Of a stretch of DNA of 64,000 nucleotides, positions 16,279-28,372 are shown one piece after another. The translations under genes and the position numbers were made by a program. The stretch's first letter is position 1; the number at the start of each line of letters is the position of its first letter. Where the stretch lies: assembly GCF_002105155.1 (NCBI RefSeq), contig NW_019029022.1:248001-312000 (forward strand). Direction: 5' to 3'. The notes under the pieces are model-generated. The model did no database searches. It was not told the DNA's origin and was given only the letters and a program-made list of their open reading frames with translations. Source of the stretch: Lobosporangium transversale. Lineage: Eukaryota; Mortierellomycota; Mortierellomycetes; Mortierellales; Mortierellaceae.

Positions 16279-16764
16279 TCGAGGCAAGATATAACCTTGG
16301 TGTACATCTGCTTCTGAGGGCACAAGTCTAACCGCTCACTATCGTCCTGGTCTCCGAAGGCAGCTCCTGATTGCAATGAACTCTCGATCAATGCCATTGT
16401 ATGCTCTGTCATCAGCCATAATGATGAAGAAACACTTTTGGCATTTTTCTCCTGGTTCTTGAGAGCAACTAACGCTAATGATGGCCAACCTGTCTGCAGT
16501 GAGTAGCGCGCTAATTGGTACAGCTCCCAATGGTTCCGCGTATAATGTTCCAACATGTCCATTTTGCCAAACTGCTCCAAGATCCGCGTCATCCGCATTT
16601 CAAAAGACTCAATGCACTCAATAGCTACAGCAGTAGTAGTAGCAGTAGTGGCAGCAGCAACAGCGGCGCCTGAACTACGACGAACTCCATGAGAAGGGAT
16701 AGTGGATTCAAGAAGTGCTCTGTACACCAAAATCTGAGTGCCATTGTATTTTAGGAAAAATTAG

Positions 16765-16796
<32 letters not shown>

Positions 16797-17790
16797 TCGA
16801 TGAAAAAAAAAAAAAAAAAAAAAAGATAATTCTTACAAATGTCTGGGTATCAGGTGTATCCACATTGTCTTCCAAATATTTAACCATTCTGCTATGAAAT
16901 GCGCTCGCCTTCCTGGGTTGTTGCCGTGCAATTTGTAGTAATGCTCTTGCTAGAAGCGTCGAAGAATCTATACATTAGCAATAACAATAGATGTTAGTAT
17001 TGGTTAAATTCGATTTTCTTCAAATTTGACCCGAAGTTATTTCCTTCCTTTAGCATTATTAAAATTCATCACCGGCATTACCTGTGTAAGTAACAACCCA
17101 TTCTAAAACTGTCTCAAGCAGATCGTCAATACCAGAGCCTTCCTCAATTGTAAGAACCAGAAGTGACCAAAGTACTATTCTGGCTTGCGCAACATTTTCA
17201 GAAGACAGTTGATCTGACTTTGAGCCACCATCAGCAACACCATGCACAACTCCACCGCCTTGTGACAATATACAGATTAGGAACTGCTTCATAGATTGCG
17301 TAACAGTCTTGGTTGAGTTATTGAACATATTTCCAGCCTCAGTCTCAGAAAAAGACTCCCGGATATTGAATTGATGGCAATAAGGGAGGAGTACAGTTAA
17401 AACAGAATAACATTCCAGCACAACGGGCTTTGACCATGAAGTTGTATGATATAACGTTGTTATTGTCGAGGATCCTGGTTCTGCTACTGCCGTTGCTGCT
17501 GTTGTGGCTGTGGCTGAGGATTCCAAGAGTGAGTCGGAAGAGAAGGAACGCTCAAGGATCTGAAGACATGTTTGAATATAACCCTTTATTGTCTCTGCGC
17601 CGGTTTCCGTAAGTGAAATGGATGTGATAGCGCAGGTCATGTGAAAAATTTTGTGGATTGCCAGCATAGCCTTGAGTACCGTCTTTCCATCCTTGGAATT
17701 TGATGCGATGTTGAAAATCGCCTAATATCATTTTTTAAGGGAAGAGATTAAAAAAAAAAATAGCATTAAGATTGCACGGGGTTAGATGAC

Positions 17791-17821
<31 letters not shown>

Positions 17822-18615
17822 ATGCTGAAAAGCGAACAGCATAAGCTGGTACCTGGATCTGATTCGGACTAAACTCGATATTTTTTTGCGCGAGCAAGCC
17901 TAAGCACGTCAAGGAAACACGACGAATTCCTGGTCGAGAATCCTTTGTCCACTGAAGTAACAAATCAATTTGTTGATTAACATCTACTAACGAGTGTGAT
18001 GCAAGACGAGTCAGCGTCTTCAGAATTGCAATGGTATATTCGGTGTCCTGACTGAGCTCCAAGATGTCCAGACATGTTTTTCTTGCCTAGAAACAGCGGA
18101 TATGACGGAAATAGTATTTCAGCATTTTTTTTTTTTTTTTTTTTTTTTAATAGAAGACAAATATTCCTCCTGCTTACCAGTCTAGCTAATGTAATGTCTC
18201 CAAACATGTGTCCAAAAATCCTGATCAATCGCCTTCGGAGCGGCAATGGCGTTTTTGTAGTATCGCGGACCATAAATGCTAGCTTTCCTGAGAAGATGGC
18301 ACAGAACCGTTGAGACTGGGAACAAATCATATCCGCAGCATAAACTGCTGCACTGACTTCCATTGCTTCTGAAGAATCCAATGAATGAATGACTCTATTT
18401 ATGTATAATACACACGGAAAAAAATAAAATTAAATGATCTGCCACGGAATGCGCTGTTAAATTTAACTACTGCTGTAAGAAAAAAAGCAAGATTTTCATT
18501 CAAGAATCTAGGTCCTTACTTATGGTATACATCGATCCGATCAGAGACAATTGTTGCCATGCCTCCAAGGACCCTACCAATAAAAAAATCATATAACAAG
18601 ATCGGTGAGCCAAAG

Positions 18616-18646
<31 letters not shown>

Positions 18647-19164
18647 GAAAAAAGAAAGAAAGAAAGAAAAAGCTACGGGACGTTGGTTTAGGTTGCATGC
18701 TTGTAAAGTTACCACGTCAGATACACTCATTACCGAAGAGTAATAGCACGTGCCAATGGATCGGTAGATTGAAGCATGGGTGAGATACGCTTGATAGTTT
18801 CTTCAACATTGATGACCTTTTTCAAATGAGTCTGGCTTTTCATAAAGACTTGTAGAATTGCATGTCTCTGGATGTTATTACTAACCATGGTGCAGAAGTG
18901 GTATCTTTACGTTAGTTGACAGTAAATGCCCCATGCCTTTTTTTCATTTTTCCCATTTTTTTGTTACCTCTGTCGAAAATAATCTGCCAGCTTCAAAATG
19001 CCTGCATTGATGATGACTGGATAGGGAAACTCGTCAAATAGCCGTGGAAAAGATGCAATCGCATAAAGTTGGTCAGGCGGGCGTTGTGTCCTATATTCAG
19101 CCTCAAGCTCAACCAGCCTTTTGAATCCAGCCTCGTCTGAGGCACTTTTTTGTAATGGTGCCAT
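15240..19164 (-). CDS. INTS7: Integrator complex subunit 7
   Basis: INTS7 is an alpha-helical scaffold subunit of Integrator, the nuclear complex that cleaves nascent RNA and attenuates RNA polymerase II. Ten exons on the minus strand: 19164-18968, 18904-18734, 18573-18520, 18394-18178, 18086-17853, 17721-17082, 16967-16837, 16733-16278, 16172-15471 and 15368-15240. They give 976 residues, close to the animal protein (about 960). Diagnostic segments: IASFPRLFDEFPYPVIINAG with LKLADYFRQR near residue 40-65, DPLARAITLRVLGGMATIV, and HSLDSSEAMEVSAAVYAADM followed by SQSQRFCAIFSGKL, all in the order of animal INTS7. The C-terminal half is more divergent, with Ser/Thr and Gln patches. The last acceptor is ambiguous (two adjacent AGs); I chose the one giving EYFVSAAIYFQFHLL. 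Family identity is recalled from memory, not searched. Confidence 0.85.
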
Positions 19165-19771
19165 CCTTTCACAACAGCTTTGCTTTCAGAATTGATCAAA
19201 GAAACTCTACTCTGGTATAAATAATACTTTTTTTTTCTTTTAAGCACTAAAAAAGATTATTAAAAACCTCAGGTACGCTCCTCAAAAAAAAAAAAAAAAA
19301 CACTCTTTGTTCAAAACAGCCTATTTTTATTTTTTGATCTTTCGATGGAATGACGGAAAGCAGAGTTGATGTATTTTGGCTGCTGGTTGTGTTAAAATCG
19401 CGTTTCACGATTTGTTCATCAGCCACACCACATTATGGGATTGCCACTGAAAATAATTTTGGTTATTAAGGGCCGGTAAAAATTAGGAGTGATCTCCAGC
19501 TTAGATCACTGACTGTATGAGTGACATTATTACGAGCGGACTCGCAGGACAAATTCAATGCGATGAAGGTTAAGATCCCCCATCTATGCACGTCTTGTCA
19601 ACACAAGCTTTAAAAAAAATGCTCCAACAAATTTTATTTAATGCCTGTATTTATATAGTGACAAGTGATATACAAGCTTTTTTTTCTTCTTTTTGAAACG
19701 AGTTGAAAATGATATGCTATGAAGATCATCATAAGAGTAAAATGACAAGGGAAAGAAAAGGAAAAAGAGAA
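19165..19771. other. Spacer between INTS7 and REI1
   Basis: AT-rich. The left part is the INTS7 promoter, with an A run near 19283-19300. The right part is the 3' flank of REI1. No open frame of interest is seen. Confidence 0.6.
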
Positions 19772-20104
19772 TTACAAAATTTGTTCGCGGTAGTGCTTCT
19801 GTAGCTTATTTTGCTTCTGTCCCACACGGGCTTTATGCTCCTCAATCCTTCGGAAATCTTTAAATGTAGATGTTTGCTTATGCGCCCATCGAGCCTCGCC
19901 TTCATTCCGTGCTACCAATGCCTGTCCACGCTCTGAGCGCGTCTTGGTCTTTGACAATGCCAGGTCGTAGCCCATATGGTCGGTGTAATGGGTCAACAAA
20001 CGGTTGATCAAAACAGAGTCCCGAGTCTATGAAATATTTTACAATGACAATCATTGTAGGATTAGAATAAGGGAATACAATATAAAATTTTGCTAAACAG
20101 GTGT

Positions 20105-20141
<37 letters not shown>

Positions 20142-21382
20142 GTATAACATCTTGTTCTTACCTCTTCAGGCCTGACATTCTGCTTATAGTATTTATTCAA
20201 GGATCTGTGTCCCAGTCTGGCTCCCGAGGGTAAAATCAGCTCCATATCATCATCACCTAAACGAGCGCCCGAGCCTGCAATCTCCTCATTCAACAACTCT
20301 AATTCTTCTTCATCCTCAACGCTGGCCTCACCTCGATCGGCTCTCTCCGCTGCCTCCAACATCTTGCGTTGTTGTTCCTCCGGATACGAAGATCTGAAAT
20401 CATAAAAGTCCACAATCTCCATCATCTCTGCCTCTGTATCATAGGGAATCTTACAATGACCTTTGTCGATCATATGCTTTCGAACAGCTTCCAAAGATTT
20501 GATCTGACGACCTTTACCATTGCAGTATAAACAAATGTTTCCAACAGAGATCTTCTCGCCCAAATATTTGATCAATCCCTCCAGATCAACTAGGTATTCG
20601 ATATCGGGAATGAATAATCCATGCTTCTTAGTCATATGCTCAACATTGCTGTTTTAAACAGAGAGATAAGAAATCATTTGCCATCAAAAAACAAACAGAC
20701 CAGCGTTAGTTTCATCTCCAAACTCTAAACAATAAAAGTATTCGAAAAAAGATTCAATTGGCTGAAGTAAAGTTCTTTTTTCTTTTTACCTTTCAAAAGT
20801 CTCTGCCTTCTCAGTACAGAACAAACAGTCCGTTGGTTCCAGACGGATGGCGCTCTCAATCTTTTTATCCATAATCTCATTCATCTCTTCCAAAGTTGTA
20901 TCGTCAGTCACTGATAGATCTACAGTGATTTTCGAGGTAATGGAGTCGATATCACTCTCCTCATCAACAGGTTGCTTCTTCTTCTCAGGACGAGGATTTG
21001 CTTTGATTTTGGCCTCCATCTCCTTGTGCTTCTTGGAAACAAGATGGTTCTGGTAAGCGTTATCAGACGAGTATGACTTTCGACAAGCCTTGCATTCATT
21101 GTTGTTGCTGTTCCCAGCAGTAGCTGCAGCCATATCCTCAGCAGTCTTTTGTTGTTGTGCTAGAACCTTTTGTGAGAACAATTCTGCGCTGACAGGAGGC
21201 AATTCTACCATTTTGCGCTTTAGATTGTAGCGATGCCAATCTGAACGATAGTGCTCTCGTTGGATATCCGCAGTCTTGAATGCTACTTGGCAGGCTAGAC
21301 AGGTGAAGAGTGTAGAGCGAGGTGCGTTGGGCGTGGAGAGCATAGTGCCCTGTACAGTGAGCTGACCAACCATGGTACTCAT
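19772..21382 (-). CDS. REI1: REI1/ZNF622-type zinc-finger 60S biogenesis factor
   Basis: REI1-family proteins act in the cytoplasm in late maturation of the 60S subunit, releasing and recycling shuttling factors such as Arx1. Exons 21382-20790, 20648-20162 and 20026-19772 give 444 residues. Four C2H2-type fingers are visible: FTCLACQVAFKTADIQREHY with DWHRYNLKRK (about 28-55), ECKACRKSYSSDNAYQNHL with SKKH (about 95-120), DCLFCTEKAETFESNVEHM with TKKHG (about 187-215), and NICLYCNGKGRQIKSLEAVR with KHMIDKGHCKIPY (about 236-272). The family-specific LPSGARLGHRSLNKYYKQN and the basic C-terminus (LQKHYREQIL) follow. Finger 3 is split by intron 1 (codon AG|C). The start is the first Met; a second at codon 4 is possible. 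INTS7 lies downstream on the same strand. Confidence 0.94.
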
Positions 21383-21658
21383 TGTGTAAAGGCTAAGGAT
21401 AGAAGAGTTGTGTATAAAAGTGAAAGAAATATTCTGTTCCTGTACTAATATTTTTCAAATAAGTGCAAAGAACAAGCAAAGTTGAAATGAAGTCAAGTGA
21501 AATGAGGTGGATAAAGGACTAAGGGTAACAGACTGAACAATGAATGAATGAAACACTCTGAACAGCATGTGTCCTCCCATTTTTTTTTTTTTTTTTTTTG
21601 TGCCCAGTCACTTGTTTACAAAAATGAACAAAAGTAATGTCACTCACGTGAGAATATA

Positions 21659-22417
21659 TTAGGACTTAATATCCAGATAAGTGGCAGTTCCCTCCTTCAT
21701 CCCTTCTGTAACGGGTGTATCAATATACGCAGCACTGGAATCAATGTCTCTCATCTCGGGTACAGCCTGTAAGCCTTCAGAGGCGCATGGATCACTAGTA
21801 CGTCGATGCCTCCGACCAAAGAATTGGGCGAATCTTCCAAAGAAGGTCAAGTTTCGCATAGCGGTAGTAGAAGTAGCAGTAGCAGTAGCAGTAGCAGCAG
21901 TATTGATGATTATAGTAGTGATAGCGGGGATAGCAGCAGTCTGAGCTCCACTATGGTGCTGGTTTCCATGGCTCATGTCTAGGACTATATCTTCGTTAAC
22001 TGTGGTTCCAGAGTTGATTGATGCACTGTCATCTAAGGACATAGGAATTGATAGTGACAAGTTATACGAGCCAACAGCAACCCTATTGTTATTATCGTCC
22101 TTCTTTTTCTTTTTCATCTTGGCGGCTTCGCGGCGCCGCTGAAGCCATGGTTCGACTGATTCATAGTAGCGATCTTCTATTCGCAATAGTAACCATTTGC
22201 CCATGGAGTACAGTCCACTTAATATGAAAAGTAGGAAGTAAAGAGCCAAAGGGACCCAGGAAATGGTGAATATTATCCAGTTGATGACGGCGCCTGCTGT
22301 AATGCCTTCATCGCAGAGCACTTCGAATTCAGGCTCACTAGTATGACCTGTCTCGTTAAGAGACACTGCAAGAGTAATCAGGTATTTGACACCGTCGCAT
22401 TCAAAGGAGTGTCTCAT
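21659..22417 (-). CDS. Unrecognised single-pass membrane protein, 252 residues
   Basis: Single-exon frame of 252 codons. Residues 1-40 are polar with three cysteines. A strongly hydrophobic segment of about 30 residues (around 43-72, containing WIIFTISWVPLALYFLLFIL) is followed by a basic stretch (RRREAAKMKKKKKD) that would hold that side in the cytosol. The rest is low-complexity: a Thr/Ala run, then a short aromatic-basic patch (FFGRFAQFFGRRHRR) and an acidic Ser/Thr end. The length, clean stop, lack of repeats in the first 110 residues and position 276 bases from REI1 support a real gene. I do not recognise the family. No signal peptide is obvious, so an N-out, single-anchor topology is inference. 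Confidence 0.6.
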   Translation of the reverse strand: MRHSFECDGVKYLITLAVSLNETGHTSEPEFEVLCDEGITAGAVINWIIFTISWVPLALYFLLFILSGLYSMGKWLLLRIEDRYYESVEPWLQRRREAAKMKKKKKDDNNNRVAVGSYNLSLSIPMSLDDSASINSGTTVNEDIVLDMSHGNQHHSGAQTAAIPAITTIIINTAATATATATSTTAMRNLTFFGRFAQFFGRRHRRTSDPCASEGLQAVPEMRDIDSSAAYIDTPVTEGMKEGTATYLDIKS

Positions 22418-23071
22418 TTTTATTTTTTATTTTTTAGTGATATCAAGTGTATTATTTGTATGATAGTATGATAGCGTGTGTGCTGTGATAAATATGATGC
22501 TGAGATCCTGCGAGCAGTCCTCCTTTTATTCAAGTCTCCCAGAATTATAAGTATTCCTAACGAAGTAGTTATTCCTATCTATGGTATCATGTCACAGGGT
22601 CCGTTCCCGACAGAGAAGGTGGCAGTATTCGATTCTTTTAGTTGTCCAATTTTTTTGTGTAACGTTCCTTGCTCAGGAACGTGTTCATCTAACGCGCGTG
22701 GTCTTTTTCAACCAATGCAAAACGCATTGTTTATATTTGATGGGAAATTGATTCGACTTTGCTTTGTGTAAATAAGCATAGAAAATGAATGAGCATCATG
22801 TTATGCGGCAATGATGCAAAATGTATATTACGAATATTAAAGTATCGCAAATGATGGAAATAAAAATTCCACCACTCATCGCAAAAAAAAGTAAAATTCA
22901 AAGGTAGTATCAACGTAAAATGTGTTTTATTAGGGTTAAAAATATTATTAGACATGAGATGAATAACATGAATGGTAAATTCTACGTTAAAAAGAAAAAT
23001 AAATAAAGTAAAAACACAGAATGTTTACACTGAAACAAAACAAAACAAGCAAAAAAAAAAAGGTCCGCTTT
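22418..23071. other. Spacer between membrane-protein gene and CYR1
   Basis: AT-rich 3' flank of CYR1 and 5' flank of the membrane-protein gene. A 97-codon plus-strand frame (22478-22771) has no family features, and I treat it as chance. Confidence 0.5.
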
Positions 23072-26000
23072 CTACAAAAGTGTTGGGGAGTCCAGCCCGC
23101 CCATGATGCTGACATACATCTGCAATGCTCGCAATATATAAGCTGGATCTGTGTCAATTGCCTTTCCGAGAGACTCGAAAACATCTACAAAGTAGCCTGC
23201 TTTGCTCATGTAAAGTTGCGAGAAACAATTCTCAATTCGAGTAATATAATTCTCGGCGATACGCGCCAGATCACCTTGGTCTGCATTGTCTTTGATGGGT
23301 AAGGATAGATGTGCAAGACTCTGATCAGAGACGCGGCCATATTGAGCAGTCGCTCCAGAGGCTAGTCGCTCCAAGCGTAAGCAAATGAGCTGAAGCGCCT
23401 GCAGAGATGCTGGGTCGAGTGCTGCTACATTGTTCTCCACAGGTTGCTATAAATTCCAAAAAAAGGAAAAAAAAAAAAAGGTCAATTTCTGCTATCTTTG
23501 ATTGGTAATCGTGGTGTGGCCGACCTATAATTCAACTTACAGTCTCGAGAATAGGATTGCCAACCATGGCTTTGGATGGGTCCATAGCTAAACGACCGGC
23601 CAAAAGGCGCGAATAAATCAAATGCAGATTCTCGGGTGTTTCCAGGCCTTTGAGCTTTCTCTCACCAAGATCAATGACACCAAAGCCCATCTTCTTGAGT
23701 TCACGTACATGTTCCGCATGAGGGGAATCCGACTGCTCCAAGTCCGGATCATTCAACAAATGCTGCATCACAGTGATCACATCGCTACTAACACAGATCT
23801 CACCGCCATCTGCAGCGTCGCAGATTCGAGATGCCCTATTGACCATTGGGCCATAGTAATCCATGCGTCTTGTCACTGCATCTCGATCGCTGACTGGTTG
23901 ACCCCAATGAATCCCCATACGTACAGAGAGACCTCGATACATTGGTTGGTTTGGGTCTGACGAATTAAATATAGCCCTACACTCTACAGAATCCAAGATA
24001 TCTTGAGGCCAATCTGCCACAACTAGGAGCTCTTGGACTTTGAAGCACCAGAGCATAGCCGCTGGAACACTGGAGAAGGAGGCCATGAGCGCATCTCCTT
24101 CATTCTTGACTTCGTATCCTCCAATAGACCTCAGTTGTCGACGCATAATATGAAAATGCTCTTTAATGGCAATACGCATGGCAGTTGGGATGTTCTCCCA
24201 TAACTTCGTCGAATTCTTGATATCGGTAAATACCATCGCTACGTCTCCTTGTGGAGGCTCAATCTCAGGTTTAAGATATTTTAGCTAATTGATAGTGGTA
24301 GCAATAATAGTAATAAAAGCAATGTCACATTAAATAAAAAAATTCTAGTTACTTTCGATGTATGAAGCACTGGATCATTCAATACGTAACTTACGGTATC
24401 AGCAGGGCCTTCAATAGGCTTGGGTCTCTTGTAATTAGGTTGGTGATAATCTAATGCCTCCGACGGCTCCTTCTTCTTGAACAGGTCACCAACACCAATC
24501 AACATCACAACCATGTGGTCCCTAGCACCATATGAGATGGCGATGTCTCTTAATTTCTGGGATGCATACATCAGGTCCCCATAATCTCTTTTAGCGGCCT
24601 TAGCAATATCCACGGCTGTCGAATACGACATCACATTCCAGAATGCGTTCGAAGCCATAATCAAAAAGTCATCATCCTCTGACAACGTTGTGGCTTCAAT
24701 ATAAGGATTGGGGTTCACGACTGGCACAAGGTGGTACTGACCAAATGATCTCGATATGTCCAGCTCATCGTTCAAAAGACCTTTTTCGCTCACAAAGCCA
24801 CCAGACCGCTTAATTCTCGAGGCCTCTATTGGATTCCATGGAATATGTTTTTGCGAAATAACTTGGTGCGAATCTGACTTCTTGACCAACACAGCGACAG
24901 CGTCCCCAACATTGGCGCAATACAAGGTCACGCCCTTGATATACGCTACCAAGGCGGATACACCCCCCTTACCGTCGTCTTCTGCCAGAGGCCAGAGTTC
25001 CCGATCGAGTCCCAAAAAGGTTCGTCGAAGTGCGCTTTCGACCGTGTCAGTACCTTCCAGCTTCTCCAGCTCTAACTTTAAATATACACCAAATCGATCC
25101 TTAAGATGATTCGTCATGCTACAGCTTGAGCGGTACTCATCATTTCGACCATCGAACAATCCAAACAAGCTCTCGTCTTCCTTGGTTTGGAATTTTGGAT
25201 GAACAAGATCCCAGATACAGAGCGTCTCTGAGTCGCCTAGAGTATCTGCCATACCGTACGACATATTATGCAGTGTCGACATGGAGGTTCTGACTCGCCT
25301 ATCTGCAGAATTCTCAGGAACATTGTCTGTGAGTGTTACATCCATTAATCCCAAGATACGGAGCCTTGTTAGATTTCCAAATTCAGAGAGATTGCCTGGC
25401 CGTGAGGTTGCAGCAATGATAGGAACGGCTTCCACATTCTGCCTCTTGATCTGTAGCCTCTTGTTGCCCGACATATTAAGATATTTGAGCTCCAAATTCC
25501 AATTCCTAAAATAATGAAAAGTTAAGAAAACCAAATCAGCACCATGTATGTTTCTGGCCTATGTGACAAGAAGAAAGCGTATGATTATAATTGTTATTAT
25601 AAATATTTTATTCTTTTTCTCATACCAGTTCCAATCGTATGGCCAGTTCGAAATGTTGTATTTGAGCATGTTGCAGCCGACATCCAGGACCCCGAGCCTA
25701 TTGATCTTACCAAGTTCAGCAGGCAGAGTCGTCAATTTGTTGCCATTCACATGTAGCACACGCAAGTTTCGAAGTCGTTCAATATCTTCTGCTGGTAAGC
25801 TGGTCAATTGGTTGCCACTTAGATGTAATTCTAAGATATGTCCTGGGTTAGGAATCTTGCCACGAGGTATCTCTACTATATAGTTGTGACTGAGATTTAG
25901 CTCCAGGAGATTTGTAAAATGAGATATTGGGTAGAAAACATCGTCTGGTAGTCGATTGTCGCCAAGGGAAAGGTTAGTCAGAGATGCGGCCAATGGTGGT

Positions 26001-28340
26001 GCGTAGGGCGCGCGACTAGATGGCGTATTTTGGAGAGGCGCCGGAAGAAGCTTTGTACGTGAAGGCGAGGGGGTAGCCATTGAGGTACCTCCGCTGGCTG
26101 TCGAAAGTGAGCCATCTACATCATTTTGCATGGTTGGAGTCGACAATGCTACGGTGCTTAGATTGAGAAGGGCTTGGGCCTTTGGAGGATCAGGGAATGA
26201 CTCCAGCAAATTGGATGAAGCATTAAGGCTGATGAGAGAGCAACGCCAAATCGCTACAGGCAGCTCGCCTAAACAATTGCTGTGTAAATCTAGTTCAAGT
26301 AATGAGTTCAACTGACCAATCTCCTCAGGAATGCTCGAGAGCTGGTTAGCGGATAAAGATAGGTGTTTCAAGCGCTTGAGACAAGCGATTGTTTCGGGTA
26401 AGGAGGTAATGCCGTTATTATCCAATTTGAGGACCTCCAAGCTGCATAAATGCTCAAACAAAGTCGGTGCCAAATTTGAGAGCTTATTGGAAGACATATT
26501 TAAGAAGGTAAGGGTATTCGCCGTACCCTTGATATTGATGTTCGTCATGTTACATTTGAAGAGTGATGCTTTGGTTAATGATTTGAAGGAGTTGTTCAAT
26601 GTAACATTTGAGTTGTAATCGATTAATAGTTCCTCAAGCGACGGGAGGTTGTTGATGGAATCTATATTCAGGATGCCGTTTTGGCGGATATCCAGCTTTC
26701 GCAAACGAGTGAGCTCAGACATACTCTTGGGAAGGTCGGGCCCAATCCTATTGCCAAACAACCATAGCTTCCTGAGGCGTATGAGACGCCCGATAGCTTC
26801 AGGAATATCTGTAAGTTCATTGAAGCTCATATCCAACTCTTCTAATGTTGTTATTTTAAAGAGTGGGGCTGGCATAACTGCAAAGTTGTTGGTTGAGAGG
26901 TTGAGAACTCGAAGGTGTTCAAATTGGAATGAATCGGGAATAATTTCCAGACGGTTACTCTGAAGCAGAAGGGTGACAAGCTCTCGTGCCTCCTCCAGCC
27001 GTGCCTTTTCTAGATTCCTGATCCTATTCCCACGAAGATCCAGTACTTGTAAATATATAATTGAGCGTATGTTACTAGGGACTCTGTCGAGATCATTGTA
27101 AGCCATGCGAAGCTCTCGCAGTACAACGCAGTTTTGAACAAAGTCCAATGGCAATTCCATCCTGTGGTTATGTGAAATATTCAGTCGAACAATATCTTTA
27201 GCTCTGAGATAAAGGAATATAGGAATAGTTGGCAGACACTTCCTCTCCAGATTGATATCTGCGTAATTGTGGATGTCCGGAAAATCAGCCTCCTATAAAA
27301 GCCAACGGAGGATAAACAAACACGCCGTAGTTTTGTTAGGCTGTGATAATGAGCTTGCTTAGTTGCTTGATATGACCTGCTAATATACAAAAACATACTG
27401 TTGTCAAAGGTGCGCTATTCTCCGCAAATGTAAATCGGCAAATGAACCTATTATCCTTGCCAGATAGTTCCTCGAGCTTGTCTTGATCAGTATAGCCATA
27501 TTGTATCAGAAGCTTGCGAAGAATATGGAGAGGTCTTTCATGAGAGCTTAAAGGACGAACTAGAGGTAAAGATGTGAAGTGGATTCAAAACAAAGAAGCA
27601 AGCGCAAGAACAATTACTATCATGGTTTTTTTTTGTTAAATGTAATATGGCCGGCTATTTTGATATAAGAAGAGCAGGCGATCATGATACAATATCCCCG
27701 ATTCCTTACCAATATTGTTACGAAGCATATAAAGACGAAACTTGGAAGTGTCTGGCTTAAATATTTTCTTGTAAAGGATGGTGCTCAACTCGCTAGCAGT
27801 GATGTTGAGTACACAATTGACAGTTGTATAGGTGGTATCTGGTCGAAAGATCCTGATTGTTGAAATTTTCCTGTCGCTACCATATTCCCAATTTTCATAG
27901 TCGCTCTGATCCATGTCGTCTGATGCATGGTCCTCAGAATTGAGGCCCCAACTCTCAGGTGGGAGCCACTCCGCGCCTGCAGCTGGTGACATAGTTTTCC
28001 ACTGGCTGTATTTAGGATCATCTTTAACGCCGGATATATCATTATGATCAACTATGCACATGAGCAAAGTACCCCATATTGAATAATGAAGATAAAAAGT
28101 AAAAATATAAATAAAAAAATAAAAATAAAACGAAAGCCAATTATATTAGTTTAAATCGAAGGTTAATAAAATCGGAGCCGTCAGCATTTTAAGATTCATA
28201 CATGTTTTCATACCAACAAGACTGGGTAATATGACATCCTGCTACAAAAAGAGGAAAAGGATAAAAAAAAGACAGTTAAGAAGGAAGAACTCTCCCCGTA
28301 AAAAAAAAAAAAAAAAGTATTCCACACATCACAATATACA

Positions 28341-28372
<32 letters not shown>

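Noticed and set aside
22478..22771. 97-codon plus-strand frame in the spacer next to CYR1
   Set aside because: No start context, domain or spliced partner; likely chance in an AT-balanced spacer.
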